A DNA stretch of 64,000 bases from Bacteroidota bacterium (lineage in GTDB: Bacteria > Bacteroidota > Bacteroidia > Chitinophagales > Chitinophagaceae), in NCBI GenBank assembly GCA_016868895.1, contig VGFK01000002.1:310001-374000 (forward strand). The letters run 5' to 3'. Below are positions 18,167 through 28,094 of this stretch, piece after piece (position 1 is the first letter of the stretch; each line of letters opens with the position of its first letter). The notes under the pieces were generated by a model. That model searched no databases. It was not told where the DNA came from and was given only the letters and a program-made list of their open reading frames with translations. The translations under genes and the position numbers were made by a program.

Positions 18167-21100
18167 GAACCATCCTTTTTTTCCGGGAAATGTAGAGATA
18201 GAGAGAGGGGACAACAAACAGCGTCAGGATCAACGAGAACAGAAGTCCTCCTATAATGACCATGCCAAGGGGAATGCGACTTTTCCCTGCTGATCCCAGG
18301 GCCAGCGCAATGGGAAATGCACCCAAGGCGGTTGCCAGTGTCGTCATCAGAATAGGGCGAAGCCGGGCAACCGAAGCCTCCAGCACAGCTTCGAATTTTT
18401 GCAGTCCCTGTTCCCGTTTTTGATTTGCAAATTCAACAATGAGAATTCCGTTCTTGGTCACCAATCCTATGAGCATGATGATCCCAATCTGTGAAAAGAT
18501 ATTCAACGATTGATCAAAGAGGTATAAGCTGAGCACCGCACCGGCCAAGGCCAATGGCACGGTAATCATGATGATGAGTGGATCGACAAAACTTTCAAAC
18601 TGTGCAGCTAGAATGAGGAAAATCAATACCAGCGCAAGCAAGAATGCATTTTGAGTATTGGACGAACTTTCCGCAAAATCTCTTGAGGTGCCACTCAATC
18701 CGGTAGTGAATGTATCGTCTAGCAATGTTGATGATATCCGCTTCATTTCAGCGATGCCTTCTCCCAGTGTTTTTCCTGGGGCAAGTCCCGCAGAAATCGT
18801 AGCACTTTTCAGCCGATTGAAATGAAAAATAGTAGGGGGGTTGGCTGTTTCTACGATCGTAACCAAATTATCGAGTTGAATGAGCTGACCATCGCGGCTG
18901 CGCAAGTAAAACGATTTCAAATCCAACGGCGCGTCGCGGTCTTTTCGATCGACTTGTCCAATCACCTGGTATTGTTTCCCGTTACGGATAAAGTATCCAA
19001 ATCGTCTACCACTCAGTGCCAGTTGAAGTGTATTGGAGATATCCAGAATGGAGATACCCAATTCGCTCGCTTTTAGTCGGTCGATGCTGATCTGAATTTC
19101 CGGTTTATTGAACTTGAGGTTGACATCGTTTCCTTGAAAAACGGGACTTATCACGACCTCGTCCATGAACTGCGGGACTTTTTCCTTGAGTTTATCAAAG
19201 TTTATGTTCTGCAAAACAAACTGAACCGGTAATTGTCCCCTTCCTGCCATTCCTACCGAAATCGTCTGTTCCTGGAGCACCAGTACCCGGACATTGGTAT
19301 AGCTGCGGAACATCTTGTTTAGATTTTGGGCGATATCGTTCTGACTTCTTTTCCTGTCCGATGCATCTACCAGTCCCAAGCTCACCGATGCATTATTGGC
19401 GCCTCCAGCTCCTGCAAAATTGGGAGCAAATGAAAGCACCACATAGCGCTCCGGGACTGAATCCATAATGGTTTGTGTAATTTGATACACTGCCCGATCC
19501 ATATAGTCAAAGTCAGTGCCCTCCGGAGCCTGAATGCTGGCCCGGAGCCTGTTTCTGTCCTCCATAGGGGCCAATTCAGAAGGAAGCTGTTTCCCAACAA
19601 AATAAATGATGGACATGCACACGGCAACAATGACAAGCGCGATCCATTTGCGGTGCATGAATGCCTGCAAAATACGCTTGTACCCATTCTCCAGTCCAGC
19701 ATAAAATGGTTCTGTTTTGGTATAGAACCAGGAGTGCTTGTGGACATTCTTTTTGGTCATGTAAATATTCAGAACAGGTGTCAACGAAAGGGATACAAAA
19801 GCAGAAATCAAGACGGCGCCTGCTACAACAATTCCGAATTCCCGAAAGAGTCGGCCCACAAATCCTTCCAAAAATATAATGGGTAAGAATACTATAGCCA
19901 GGGTAAGCGAAGTGGAAATGACCGCAAAGAAGATCTCCTTTGATCCCTCTCTTGCAGCAGTCCATTTATCCATGCCCTGCTCAATCTTCTTGTAAATATT
20001 TTCGGTAACCACAATGCCATCATCCACGACCAATCCGGTTGCCAGCACCAGAGAGAGAAGTGTCAATACATTTATTGAAAACCCCGCCACATACATGATG
20101 AAAAAGGTACCCACTAACGCAACCGGAATATCGATGAGTGGGCGGAAGGCAATCGACCATTCCCGGAAGAACAAATAAATGATGATAACGACCAGCAGAA
20201 TTGCAATGATCAACGTTTCTTCTACCTCTTCTATGGCCTTTCTCACGAACAAGGTTTTGTCGAATCCGATCTCAAGTATAATATCCGGTGGAAGATCTTT
20301 CTTGATGATATCCAACCGTTTATAGATTTCATCGGCAATGGCAACTTGATTTGAACCCGGTTGAGCTACGATGCCCAGGTTGACGGACCGCACATTGTTT
20401 TTGCGGGTTGCCGATTCCTCATTTTCCGGTCCCAAAATCGCATACCCAATATCTTTTAGCCGGATGATATTCCCCTCTGTTTGCCGAACAATCAGGTTAT
20501 TGAAATCTTCCTCACTGGTTAGTTTACCGTATGCCTTAACAGTCATTTCTGTCGTGTTCCCCCTTACTTTACCTCCCGGAAGTTCAATGTTTTCTCTGTC
20601 CAGTGCCGATTTTACATCCTGGATGGTGAGTTGGTAAGCGGAGAGGCGCACCGGATCAAACCAGATGCGCATGGCCGGGCGTTGACCGAATACATTTACA
20701 CTGCTGACGCCTGTGATGGTTTGCAGTCGTTCCTGAACAATATTTTCAGCCAGATCCGACAAATCCAGGTACGTACGCCTATTGCTTTGCATCTGCATGA
20801 AGATGATCGGCTCAGAGTCAGAGTCCTGTTTTGCCACAGTAGGAGGGGCATCCAAATCCTGGGGAAGCTGACCACTGACCTGCGATACTTTTTCACGAAC
20901 ATCATTGGCTGCTCTTTCCAGGTCAACGCCGAGCTCAAATTCAACTGTAATGTTGCAGCTGCCCTGTGAGCTGGATGAGGTAACGTTTTTTACACCTTCT
21001 ACACCGTTGACGGCTTTTTCGAGGGGTTCGGTTAACTGCTGTTCGATGATTTCGGCATTGGCGCCCACATAAGAAGCGCGCACATTCACAACAGGAGGAT

Positions 21101-21221
21101 CGATGGCGGGATATTCGCGGACACCTAAAAAAGAAAAACCAATGGCTCCGAATATGATGATCACGATACTGCAGACCACTGCAAATACCGGTCGCTTTAT
21201 ACTGAGTTCTGATAGATTCAT
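18156..21221 (-). CDS. RND-family multidrug efflux permease (HAE1/AcrB-like)
   Basis: 1021 residues, typical of AcrB/MexB-type pumps. It shows the N-terminal SELSIKRPVFAVVCSIVIII, the first periplasmic PN/PC domains, and the transmembrane helix 4 proton-relay pair of aspartates in ATGLVVDDGIVVTENIYK; the IFFAVISTSLTLAIVFLPIIFLEG segment is the usual helix 5-6. The second half repeats the pattern, ending with PILMTTLATALGAFPIALALG and GLLFSLILTLFVVPSLY. It is a proton-driven pump exporting drugs, detergents or metabolites from periplasm or inner-membrane leaflet. It is translated between adaptor and TolC genes. Confidence 0.95.
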   Translation of the reverse strand: MNLSELSIKRPVFAVVCSIVIIIFGAIGFSFLGVREYPAIDPPVVNVRASYVGANAEIIEQQLTEPLEKAVNGVEGVKNVTSSSSQGSCNITVEFELGVDLERAANDVREKVSQVSGQLPQDLDAPPTVAKQDSDSEPIIFMQMQSNRRTYLDLSDLAENIVQERLQTITGVSSVNVFGQRPAMRIWFDPVRLSAYQLTIQDVKSALDRENIELPGGKVRGNTTEMTVKAYGKLTSEEDFNNLIVRQTEGNIIRLKDIGYAILGPENEESATRKNNVRSVNLGIVAQPGSNQVAIADEIYKRLDIIKKDLPPDIILEIGFDKTLFVRKAIEEVEETLIIAILLVVIIIYLFFREWSIAFRPLIDIPVALVGTFFIMYVAGFSINVLTLLSLVLATGLVVDDGIVVTENIYKKIEQGMDKWTAAREGSKEIFFAVISTSLTLAIVFLPIIFLEGFVGRLFREFGIVVAGAVLISAFVSLSLTPVLNIYMTKKNVHKHSWFYTKTEPFYAGLENGYKRILQAFMHRKWIALVIVAVCMSIIYFVGKQLPSELAPMEDRNRLRASIQAPEGTDFDYMDRAVYQITQTIMDSVPERYVVLSFAPNFAGAGGANNASVSLGLVDASDRKRSQNDIAQNLNKMFRSYTNVRVLVLQEQTISVGMAGRGQLPVQFVLQNINFDKLKEKVPQFMDEVVISPVFQGNDVNLKFNKPEIQISIDRLKASELGISILDISNTLQLALSGRRFGYFIRNGKQYQVIGQVDRKDRDAPLDLKSFYLRSRDGQLIQLDNLVTIVETANPPTIFHFNRLKSATISAGLAPGKTLGEGIAEMKRISSTLLDDTFTTGLSGTSRDFAESSSNTQNAFLLALVLIFLILAAQFESFVDPLIIMITVPLALAGAVLSLYLFDQSLNIFSQIGIIMLIGLVTKNGILIVEFANQKREQGLQKFEAVLEASVARLRPILMTTLATALGAFPIALALGSAGKSRIPLGMVIIGGLLFSLILTLFVVPSLYLYISRKKRMVHES

Positions 21222-21240
21222 TTTGCCGCTTGAATTTTGC

Positions 21241-22278
21241 TTATTGGATCTTGACCAACTTGAGTTTCGAGTCTTTTCGAATGAACAGCAACCCTGTTGT
21301 TACAAGTGTATCTCCAACATTGATTCCACTGGTGATTTGAACGTTGTCTTCATTTCGGATTCCGGTGGTGACATCCACAAAAACGGGAAGACTGTCTCGG
21401 TATAGAATGACCTGTTTGGAACGGGCACTGGGAATAATCGCCATGGAGGGGATGCTGACTGCCGCGTTGCTGGTTCCCATGATCAATTTGACCTTTGCAA
21501 AACTTCCCGGAACCAGCACATTGTTTCCATCACGGACAGTTGCCAGAACACGCAAATTTCGGGTCTCAGACTCAATGGTTGTTTCAGAGGCAAGCACACT
21601 CGCGGTAAACGTATCGTTGCTTCCGGCAATGGTGAACTCCACGTTCATGTTTGGACGAATTGACGAACTGTATTTTTCTGGAATGCTGAAGCTGATTTTC
21701 TTCATGCTCACCTGACTGATCGAAGTGATGATGTTCGATGGCGTGACATAGGCACCCAGGCTGATGTTCCTCAATCCAATTCTTCCACTGTAGGGAGCTC
21801 GAATTTCCGTTTTAGAAATGGCGACTTTCGTCAGTTCTATATCGGCTTTGATGTTGTTTACTTGCAGAAGACTGAGGTCATAGTCTTGCTGACTGATTCC
21901 ATTGATTTTGAGGAGTTCCCTTTCCCGTTCCTCTGTTTTTTCTGCAATTTGTAACTGCACTTCCAATTTTCTGAGCTGTGCCTGCAGATCCCCATCAAAC
22001 AGCTTTACCAACAACGTCTTGGCTTCTACCGATGATCCTTCCTTGAAGGGAATGGAGGTGACCCTTCCCGAGATTTCGGGTCTAATTTCTGTGAGCTCAA
22101 AGGGTAAAATATTTCCGGCAACTTCCACTACATCCGAGACCGTGGCAGGCTGAATCACCAATCCTTCAACATTGAGTGGGCCCATCTTTCCGGCCTCGGT
22201 CGTCTTTTGGTTGAATTTCTGCTCTTTACAGGAAAAAAAAGCGAGTAGAAAGGGGATCGCAACAACAATTTTCTTCAT
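21241..22278 (-). CDS. RND efflux periplasmic adaptor (membrane fusion protein), lipoprotein
   Basis: 345 residues. The N terminus MKKIVVAIPFLLAFFSC carries a lipobox with Cys17, so the protein is probably lipid-anchored. Family order is visible: beta/lipoyl half-motif around EISGRVTSIPFKEGSSVEAKTLLVKL, a helical hairpin (LRKLEVQLQIAEKTEER ... LLQVNNIKADIELTKVAISK), the second lipoyl half RAPYSGRIGLRNISLGAYVTP, then beta-barrel and membrane-proximal domains ending LVTTGLLFIRKDSKLKLVK. It links the RND pump to the TolC channel. It is the first gene of the three-gene efflux operon, 19 bases before the pump. Confidence 0.93.
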   Translation of the reverse strand: MKKIVVAIPFLLAFFSCKEQKFNQKTTEAGKMGPLNVEGLVIQPATVSDVVEVAGNILPFELTEIRPEISGRVTSIPFKEGSSVEAKTLLVKLFDGDLQAQLRKLEVQLQIAEKTEERERELLKINGISQQDYDLSLLQVNNIKADIELTKVAISKTEIRAPYSGRIGLRNISLGAYVTPSNIITSISQVSMKKISFSIPEKYSSSIRPNMNVEFTIAGSNDTFTASVLASETTIESETRNLRVLATVRDGNNVLVPGSFAKVKLIMGTSNAAVSIPSMAIIPSARSKQVILYRDSLPVFVDVTTGIRNEDNVQITSGINVGDTLVTTGLLFIRKDSKLKLVKIQ

Positions 22279-22347
22279 ACGGGGCTAAACTGAGCTGGGT
22301 TAGGGGTCAATTCTCAGCAATATAGATGATTTTAGCCGCAAAAACCT

Positions 22348-23217
22348 TCACCAACCGGTATCCAATGAACCTGCAATCCGAATTATTTCTTTTTGACAGA
22401 ATATCCGCTCCGCGGCCTTCTCTAATTTTGCAATTTCCAGCAACCAGTTTTTTACAAAATCCCGGGTGGGGGATGCCTTCATGGTCATGGGATGAGGGAT
22501 GTAATCAATCTTCTTCAAGTAGTTCTCAACATCCGTAACGGAATAGACTTGGCCGTTGAGCGGATCTACAAAAAAAATGATTGCATCTTCCCCGTCTTCG
22601 TTCAGAAATTGATCTTCATTTACATAACACAGCAGATTCTGTTTCGGGATCCGAGCGGGACGAATGGGAAGGCCCAGCATCTCACCCATGATCAAATAAA
22701 TTGAAGCCATGGGGAAGGTGTTCGCTTGCTTTACTTCCAATAACTGCATCGGATCGAAATGCGCAGCTTGCTCGTATTGTGTGTCTTCGCCCCGGAGTTT
22801 GTAATGTCCCAAGATGACCTTGTTGAAAATATTGATTTCCTCCAGAGGAGTCAGGTAATCATTCAGCTCCAGCCAAATGCTTTTTCGCATTTTTTCAATT
22901 TCACGTATGAATGCATCTTTCTCGTTTTCGCGATTCAGGTACTCCGCAACAATAATGGATGCTTCCAGCGTCGATTGTTCTTCAGCTGATTTCCAGTATT
23001 CCAGTGAACGTTCCAGTTTGGCAAGGGATATGCTGGATAAAATATGTGAAATTTTTTGAATCAGAACCTCATCGCTGGATACGTGGCGATAGTCCTCCAG
23101 TGCAGGCACTACCTCATCTCCGAAATCTATGAACTTTTTGGTGATCGATTCGAAAACCAATTGATCGGGATCTTCAATCAATTCCAGCAGTGCTTTGATC
23201 TCTGAGTGCTTGCTCAT
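22348..23217 (-). CDS. SirB1-like transglutaminase-like family protein
   Basis: 289 residues. The region from about residue 95 to the end reads like the SirB1/transglutaminase-like protein: an N-terminal helical repeat segment (LELIEDPDQLVFESITKKFIDFG), then IWLELNDYLTPLEEINIFNKVILGHYKLRG, and ANTFPMASIYLIMGEMLGLPIRPARIPKQN where real transglutaminases have a catalytic Cys; here that position is not Cys, so it is unlikely to be an active protease. The C terminus is normal for the family. It follows topA by 11 bases in the same direction and is probably cotranscribed. The function of such proteins is unknown. Confidence 0.7.
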   Translation of the reverse strand: MSKHSEIKALLELIEDPDQLVFESITKKFIDFGDEVVPALEDYRHVSSDEVLIQKISHILSSISLAKLERSLEYWKSAEEQSTLEASIIVAEYLNRENEKDAFIREIEKMRKSIWLELNDYLTPLEEINIFNKVILGHYKLRGEDTQYEQAAHFDPMQLLEVKQANTFPMASIYLIMGEMLGLPIRPARIPKQNLLCYVNEDQFLNEDGEDAIIFFVDPLNGQVYSVTDVENYLKKIDYIPHPMTMKASPTRDFVKNWLLEIAKLEKAAERIFCQKEIIRIAGSLDTGW

Positions 23218-23228
23218 GAGCAGTCAAC

Positions 23229-25574
23229 TTAAGCGGATTTTTTTGCTGGTCTTCTTCTTCCTTTAGAAGGGTTTGCAATGGCATGTTCAATCATGGCTTG
23301 TACTTCTTCAATGGTAAGTTCACCTACTCGCTCATGGTGTTCTTTGGGGATGGGGAAATTTCGCAATCCTTTCTTGATGTAGGGACCGTATGGCCCACGC
23401 AGCAATTGAATTTTTTCTTTTTCAAACACCTTGATGGTGCGTTCATTTTTTGCTTTGCGCTTTTCTTCAATAATGGGTATGGCCTGCTCCAAAAGAATTG
23501 CATAGGGGTCAAACTCTTTGGAAAGCGAATAGAAGCTTTTGCCATGAGCAATGTATGGGCCAAATCTACCGATGTTGACTTGCACGGATTCGGATTCAAA
23601 CTCACCCAAAACCCTGGGTAGTTTAAACAGTTCCATGGCCTCTTCCAAACCAATGGTTTCAATGCTTTGATCGGTTTTTAGTTTTGCATACCGTGGTTTG
23701 TCGTCTTCCGAAGCACCGCCAATTTGCACCATTGGACCGTAGCGGCCCATGCGTGCGATCACTTTTTTGCCAGACAGTGGATCGACTCCAAGATCTCGCT
23801 CTCCGCTGATGCGCTCAGCTTTCTCCATGGTCTCGTCTGCTCCTTTTTTAAAGGGAGAATAGAAGTTGCGCAACATTTCGCTCCAATCTTCGCTGCCTTC
23901 TGCTATTTCATCAAATTCGTTCTCGATGCTGGCCGTGAAACCGTAATCCAATATTTTATTGAAGTGCTGAATTAAAAAATCAGTAACAACCCCTCCAAGA
24001 TCGGTTGGAAAAAGTTTTGATTTTTCAGCACCGGTATTTTCCTGTTCTGTATTTCTGGATATCGCTCCTTGCTGAAGTGCAATTACAGTATAGGCGCGTT
24101 TTACTCCTTCCTTATTGCGTTTTTCAACATATCCGCGTTTCAGGATGGTACTGATCGTGGGCGCGTAGGTGGAGGGTCGACCAATACCCAGTTCCTCCAA
24201 TTTTTTTACAAGGGAAGCTTCTGTGTAGCGGGAAGGTGGTCGACTGAACCGTTCGGTAGCTAACAAACGGACCAGGTCCAATTCTTGCCCCTTCTCCAAA
24301 GGGGGAAGCATCCCCTCATGCTGTTCTTCTTCACTCTCTTCCTCGTCTTTGCCTTCGTTGTATACTTTTAAAAATCCTTCAAATTTCAATACTTCTCCCT
24401 CGGCCTTCAACAACTCCGAATGGGTGGAAATGGAAATCTCGGCGACTGTTTTTTCCAATTCTGCATCTGACATTTGAGATGCTATGGTTCTTTTCCAAAT
24501 AAGATCGTAAAGTTTTTGAGCATCAGCCGTTTCTACTTTGGTTTTATCCATATACGTAGGGCGAATGGCTTCGTGGGCTTCTTGTGCCGACTCATTTTTA
24601 TTTTTAAACTTCCGGGTTTGCAGAAATTCTTTTCCATAATTGGATACGATAGTAGCAGTGATGTCCTTGACGGCCGTCTCACTCAGGTTCACACTGTCGG
24701 TACGCATATAGGTGATGTGACCTGCTTCGTATAATTTCTGGGCCAACAACATGGTCTTGCTCACCCCGTATCCGAGTTTTCGACTGGCTTCTTGTTGAAG
24801 GGTAGAAGTGGTAAAAGGGGCAGCAGGGGTCTTTTTCGAAGGCTTTTTTTGAACATCATTCACCGTAAAAACAGCGTTCTTGCAGGCAATTAAAAATTGT
24901 TCTGCATCCTTATCGGTATTCTTCTTGCTTCCTTCGGCTTTGAATTGGGCTATTTTTCCAGTTGCATCCTTGACGGTGAATATGGCCTCAATTTTGTAAC
25001 TGGATACGCTATTGAATGCGTTGATTTCCCTTTCCCGCTCCACAATGATCCGCACGGCAACACTCTGTACGCGACCGGCACTGAGGTTGTTTTTCATGCT
25101 CATCTTTCTCCACAGAATAGGGGAGATTTCAAATCCAACGATTCTGTCCAATATTCTTCTGGCTTGTTGGGCATTCACCAGATCCATATTGACCGTTCTG
25201 GGTGATTCCACAGCAGAAAGAATAGCAGGTTTGGTGATCTCGTGAAAAACAATCCTCTTTGTATGAACCGGATCCAGTCCCAGCACTTCACATAAATGCC
25301 AACTGATGGCTTCACCCTCACGGTCCTCATCCGTTGCCAGCCAAACTTCATTTGATTTTTTGGCGAGTTGCTTAAGTTCTTTTACCACCTTTTCTTTCTC
25401 CTCGGGCACAATGTAACGGGGCGTAAATCCTTTCTTTACATCGATGCCCATCCCATTTTTTTCGAGATCGCGTATATGGCCATAACAGCTCTTCACCTCA
25501 AAGTCAGTACCAAGGATTTTCTCAATGGTTTTGGCTTTTGCCGGCGACTCAACAATCAATAAGTTTTTTGCCAT
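23229..25574 (-). CDS. topA: DNA topoisomerase I
   Basis: 781 residues. The type IA enzyme relaxes negative supercoils. The N-terminal TOPRIM domain has NLLIVESPAKAKTIEKILG and TDEDREGEAISWH (the acidic DxDxE-type metal site). The active-site region GHITYMRTDSVNLSE puts the catalytic tyrosine at residue 289. Further conserved stretches are NLSAGRVQSVAVRIIVERE and RPPSRYTEASLVKKLEELGIGRPSTYAP. The C-terminal ~180 residues contain repeated toprim-C-like strands (GRYGPMVQIG, GRFGPYIAHG, GPYGPYIKKGLRNFPIP) without zinc-finger cysteines, and end in a Lys/Arg-rich tail. An AT-rich gap of 110 bases precedes it and contains a poor -7-like match (TAATATTG). Confidence 0.97.
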   Translation of the reverse strand: MAKNLLIVESPAKAKTIEKILGTDFEVKSCYGHIRDLEKNGMGIDVKKGFTPRYIVPEEKEKVVKELKQLAKKSNEVWLATDEDREGEAISWHLCEVLGLDPVHTKRIVFHEITKPAILSAVESPRTVNMDLVNAQQARRILDRIVGFEISPILWRKMSMKNNLSAGRVQSVAVRIIVEREREINAFNSVSSYKIEAIFTVKDATGKIAQFKAEGSKKNTDKDAEQFLIACKNAVFTVNDVQKKPSKKTPAAPFTTSTLQQEASRKLGYGVSKTMLLAQKLYEAGHITYMRTDSVNLSETAVKDITATIVSNYGKEFLQTRKFKNKNESAQEAHEAIRPTYMDKTKVETADAQKLYDLIWKRTIASQMSDAELEKTVAEISISTHSELLKAEGEVLKFEGFLKVYNEGKDEEESEEEQHEGMLPPLEKGQELDLVRLLATERFSRPPSRYTEASLVKKLEELGIGRPSTYAPTISTILKRGYVEKRNKEGVKRAYTVIALQQGAISRNTEQENTGAEKSKLFPTDLGGVVTDFLIQHFNKILDYGFTASIENEFDEIAEGSEDWSEMLRNFYSPFKKGADETMEKAERISGERDLGVDPLSGKKVIARMGRYGPMVQIGGASEDDKPRYAKLKTDQSIETIGLEEAMELFKLPRVLGEFESESVQVNIGRFGPYIAHGKSFYSLSKEFDPYAILLEQAIPIIEEKRKAKNERTIKVFEKEKIQLLRGPYGPYIKKGLRNFPIPKEHHERVGELTIEEVQAMIEHAIANPSKGRRRPAKKSA

Positions 25575-25684
25575 GAATAAAAGAATTCAAGAAAATTTCG
25601 TTGCAATATTAAGGCAAACACAATGAATTTTACCAACAGTTTATCCCGAGAGCTGTTTTTGCTGTCACAAAAAAATCTTAAAAA

Positions 25685-26560
25685 TCATTTCTCAAGAAAA
25701 GAAATAACAGCCTCAACTGTGCTTTTTTCGCGGTAGATTCTGTTGTGTCCCAAACCTTTGGTGATGCGGATTTCAACGTTATTCAATGGAGCGGAGATCA
25801 GTGGTTCTACATCAGCAATTGGAGTTATGCTGTCGTCCTGATCGTGAATCCAAAAAATATTATTGGAAATTTTTTTCGCAATTCTGGTAATGGAATAATA
25901 ATTCAATGGTTTTCCTCCTCTTTGTTCCAGGTAACGAATCAACGCGGTTTTTTCTTGCTGGGTCAACGACAAACGGCTGCAGAAGATGTCCAACGCAGTA
26001 GTGGTTTCCGTCCCGGGGGCAATCAAGATCAAACGGCATTCGGGTTGGATATTCAATTCGCGGTACCAGCACAATGCAATCCCCCCAAATGAATGTGCTA
26101 TGCAGGCATAAAAAGTCCCCATCTTCTTTTCAAGTACATGGATCATTTCTGCATATTCATTAATAAGAATGGTCGAACCTTCACTCTCGCCATGGGCCTT
26201 GGCATCCATTGCAACAATTCCGTACCCTAGCTGCAATAAGGGCTGTACGTACATATAAAACTTGAATGAACGAGACTCAAAACCATGTAAGATGAGTATC
26301 TTTTTAGCTGAGGATGGATTCCACTCATAGCCCACCAGTTTGGTTTCGCCCACTTCAAGGATGAACCGACGGGCAGCATCAAATTCTTTTGGTTTTGGAT
26401 AGGCTTCTTTTCTCAGGGGAGTGGTGAACAGTTGAAACGCCTGTTTGGCTCCCAGTTGATGGGAGATGAAGAAAGCAAGGTTGATTCTTGCTTTCCAAAA
26501 TGCGTAGGTCAAAAGAAGCTGTACAGTCATCAGTGGTTTTGCTGCACAAAGATAGTTCAT
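25685..26560 (-). CDS. Alpha/beta hydrolase fold protein
   Basis: 291 residues. The core has the oxyanion-strand HG motif in KILILHGFESRSFKFY, and the nucleophile elbow CIAHSFGGIAL with Ser157. An acid lies in IFWIHDQDDSITPI and the histidine in ITKGLGHNRIYRE, completing a Ser-Asp-His triad by position. The N-terminal ~70 residues include a hydrophobic helical stretch (LLLTYAFWKARINLAFF) that may attach it to the membrane. Substrate is unknown; lysophospholipase or ester hydrolase activity would be a guess. It is divergent from the kdsC-like gene with a 42-base gap. Confidence 0.85.
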   Translation of the reverse strand: MNYLCAAKPLMTVQLLLTYAFWKARINLAFFISHQLGAKQAFQLFTTPLRKEAYPKPKEFDAARRFILEVGETKLVGYEWNPSSAKKILILHGFESRSFKFYMYVQPLLQLGYGIVAMDAKAHGESEGSTILINEYAEMIHVLEKKMGTFYACIAHSFGGIALCWYRELNIQPECRLILIAPGTETTTALDIFCSRLSLTQQEKTALIRYLEQRGGKPLNYYSITRIAKKISNNIFWIHDQDDSITPIADVEPLISAPLNNVEIRITKGLGHNRIYREKSTVEAVISFLEK

Positions 26561-26602
26561 CGACCAGCCATCTGAAAGATTCTCTGAAAGGGTTAGATTT
26601 GC

Positions 26603-27136
26603 ATGATGAACGCTGAATTTTTGCTGGATAAATTCGCTGCAATTCGATTGCTCATTTTTGACATGGATGGTGTGCTGACGGACGGTAGCCTGTTGTTAGT
26701 GGAAGGCGGAAGCTGGGTTCGAACTATGAATATCAAAGACGGATTTGCACTTCAATTAGCCGTTCAGTCTGGTTTTCATGTAGCGGTAGTATCTGGTTCA
26801 GGCTCGAAGGAGGTAGCAGACCGACTGCTTGCGTTGGGGGTAGATTGTTTTAAGCAATTTGTTTCTTCTAAGTCGACCGAGGTCAAACAGCTCATGGCAT
26901 CATTTTCTGTTGATCGGAATCAAACTTTATTCATGGGAGATGATCTTCCGGATTTAGAGGCATTTGATCAAGTTGGGTTGACAGCATGTCCCGCAGATGC
27001 TGTACAGGAGATACGTTCACAAAGCGACTATATTTCTCCCATATCCGGTGGTAGGGGGTGTGTTCGGGACGTAGTTGAAAAAACAATGCGTGCGCAACAC
27101 CAATGGCCAAATCGAACAGGTCTTCAAAGCATTTAA
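26603..27136 (+). CDS. HAD-family phosphatase, KDO-8-phosphate phosphatase (KdsC)-like
   Basis: 177 residues. HAD motif I is LLIFDMDGVLTDG, motif II is VVSGSGSKEVADR (Ser after the strand), and the motif III/IV region has FVSSKSTEVKQL and LFMGDDLPDLEAF. Lacking a cap domain, this class includes KdsC, which removes phosphate from KDO-8-phosphate for lipopolysaccharide core synthesis; the substrate is inferred. A TAGATTTG element ends 2 bases before the ATG, leaving no leader, so either the second ATG (26606) is used leaderlessly or the element is fortuitous. It starts a three-gene operon with ubiA-like and maf. Confidence 0.8.
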   Translation: MMNAEFLLDKFAAIRLLIFDMDGVLTDGSLLLVEGGSWVRTMNIKDGFALQLAVQSGFHVAVVSGSGSKEVADRLLALGVDCFKQFVSSKSTEVKQLMASFSVDRNQTLFMGDDLPDLEAFDQVGLTACPADAVQEIRSQSDYISPISGGRGCVRDVVEKTMRAQHQWPNRTGLQSI

Positions 27137-27140
27137 TTGA

Positions 27141-28094
27141 ATGAACAACTTACTGATTGGATTTTTTCGGTTGATCCGCGCCCCCAATCTGGTTTTCATT
27201 ATCGTAACTCAAGTCCTTTTCTATTTTTTGATTGTCATACCTGCTCACCAGCAGCACGACAATGAGCCTCCTCACTTGAATACCGCCTCATTTTTCCTTT
27301 TGGTCGGTGCATCTGTTCTCATTGCAGCTGCTGGATATATCATTAATGATTACTTTGATTTGAATATTGATCGCGTGAATAAACCGGACCAATTGGTCAT
27401 CGGCCAATGGGTCAGTCGAAGATGGGCCATGGTTTGGCATTTTCTGCTTTCCGGAATGGGGTTGATGATGACAGCCTATGTTTCTGCTGAAACAAAAAAC
27501 GGACTGCTGCTCCTGGCGAATGGAGCGACCGTCATCTTGTTATGGGTGTATTCAACTACGTATAAAAAAAAGATCCTTTCGGGCAATGTGATCATTTCTC
27601 TTCTAACGGCTTGGGTAGTAGGGGTCATTTTTGTAGCCGATACGGAATGGAGGTACAACGGTTTATTACCCATACGAAAAAAGTCGATGGTCGATCTGTA
27701 TACTGCTGCCGTGTTCTATGCAGGGTTTGCGTTTTTGGTTTCGATGATCCGAGAAATTGTCAAGGATTTGGAGGATCAGGAGGGTGACCGACGATACGGC
27801 TGTACAACAGTGCCAATCGCCTGGGGGGTGTTTACGACAAAAGTAATTGTTGCTGTCTTATTGGCTGTTTTGACCATATTGCTTGTTTTGGTTTGTTTAT
27901 ATTCATTGATCAGTGGCTGGTTTGCTATTCCTATTTATGGGTTCCTCTTGATGTTGATTCCGGTTTTTAAAGTGGGCAATCGACTGAAGTCGGCGCAAAC
28001 TGCCTCAGATTTCGGCGCATTGAGTCGATCCATCAAATTCATCATGCTCTGGGGTATCTTATCCATGGTGCTCTATAATTATTATCTGGTATGA
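27141..28094 (+). CDS. UbiA-family prenyltransferase
   Basis: 317 residues, about eight or nine hydrophobic helices. The two aspartate-rich motifs that bind the Mg-prenyl diphosphate are present: NDYFDLNIDRVNKPDQLV (NDxxD type) near residue 70, and DLEDQEGDRRYG near residue 210. Such enzymes attach an isoprenyl chain to an acceptor in the membrane (menaquinone, heme O or glyceryl phosphate). The acceptor cannot be read from the sequence; a menA-like or geranylgeranylglyceryl phosphate synthase-like role is possible. It is 4 bases after the HAD phosphatase and overlaps maf by 4 bases (ATGA), so translation is coupled. Confidence 0.85.
   Translation: MNNLLIGFFRLIRAPNLVFIIVTQVLFYFLIVIPAHQQHDNEPPHLNTASFFLLVGASVLIAAAGYIINDYFDLNIDRVNKPDQLVIGQWVSRRWAMVWHFLLSGMGLMMTAYVSAETKNGLLLLANGATVILLWVYSTTYKKKILSGNVIISLLTAWVVGVIFVADTEWRYNGLLPIRKKSMVDLYTAAVFYAGFAFLVSMIREIVKDLEDQEGDRRYGCTTVPIAWGVFTTKVIVAVLLAVLTILLVLVCLYSLISGWFAIPIYGFLLMLIPVFKVGNRLKSAQTASDFGALSRSIKFIMLWGILSMVLYNYYLV

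Noticed and set aside
26594-26601. Functional promoter for the kdsC-like gene
   Set aside because: TAGATTTG fits the -7 consensus but ends only two bases before the first ATG and has no TTG at a plausible distance, so it is listed only as a possible leaderless case.
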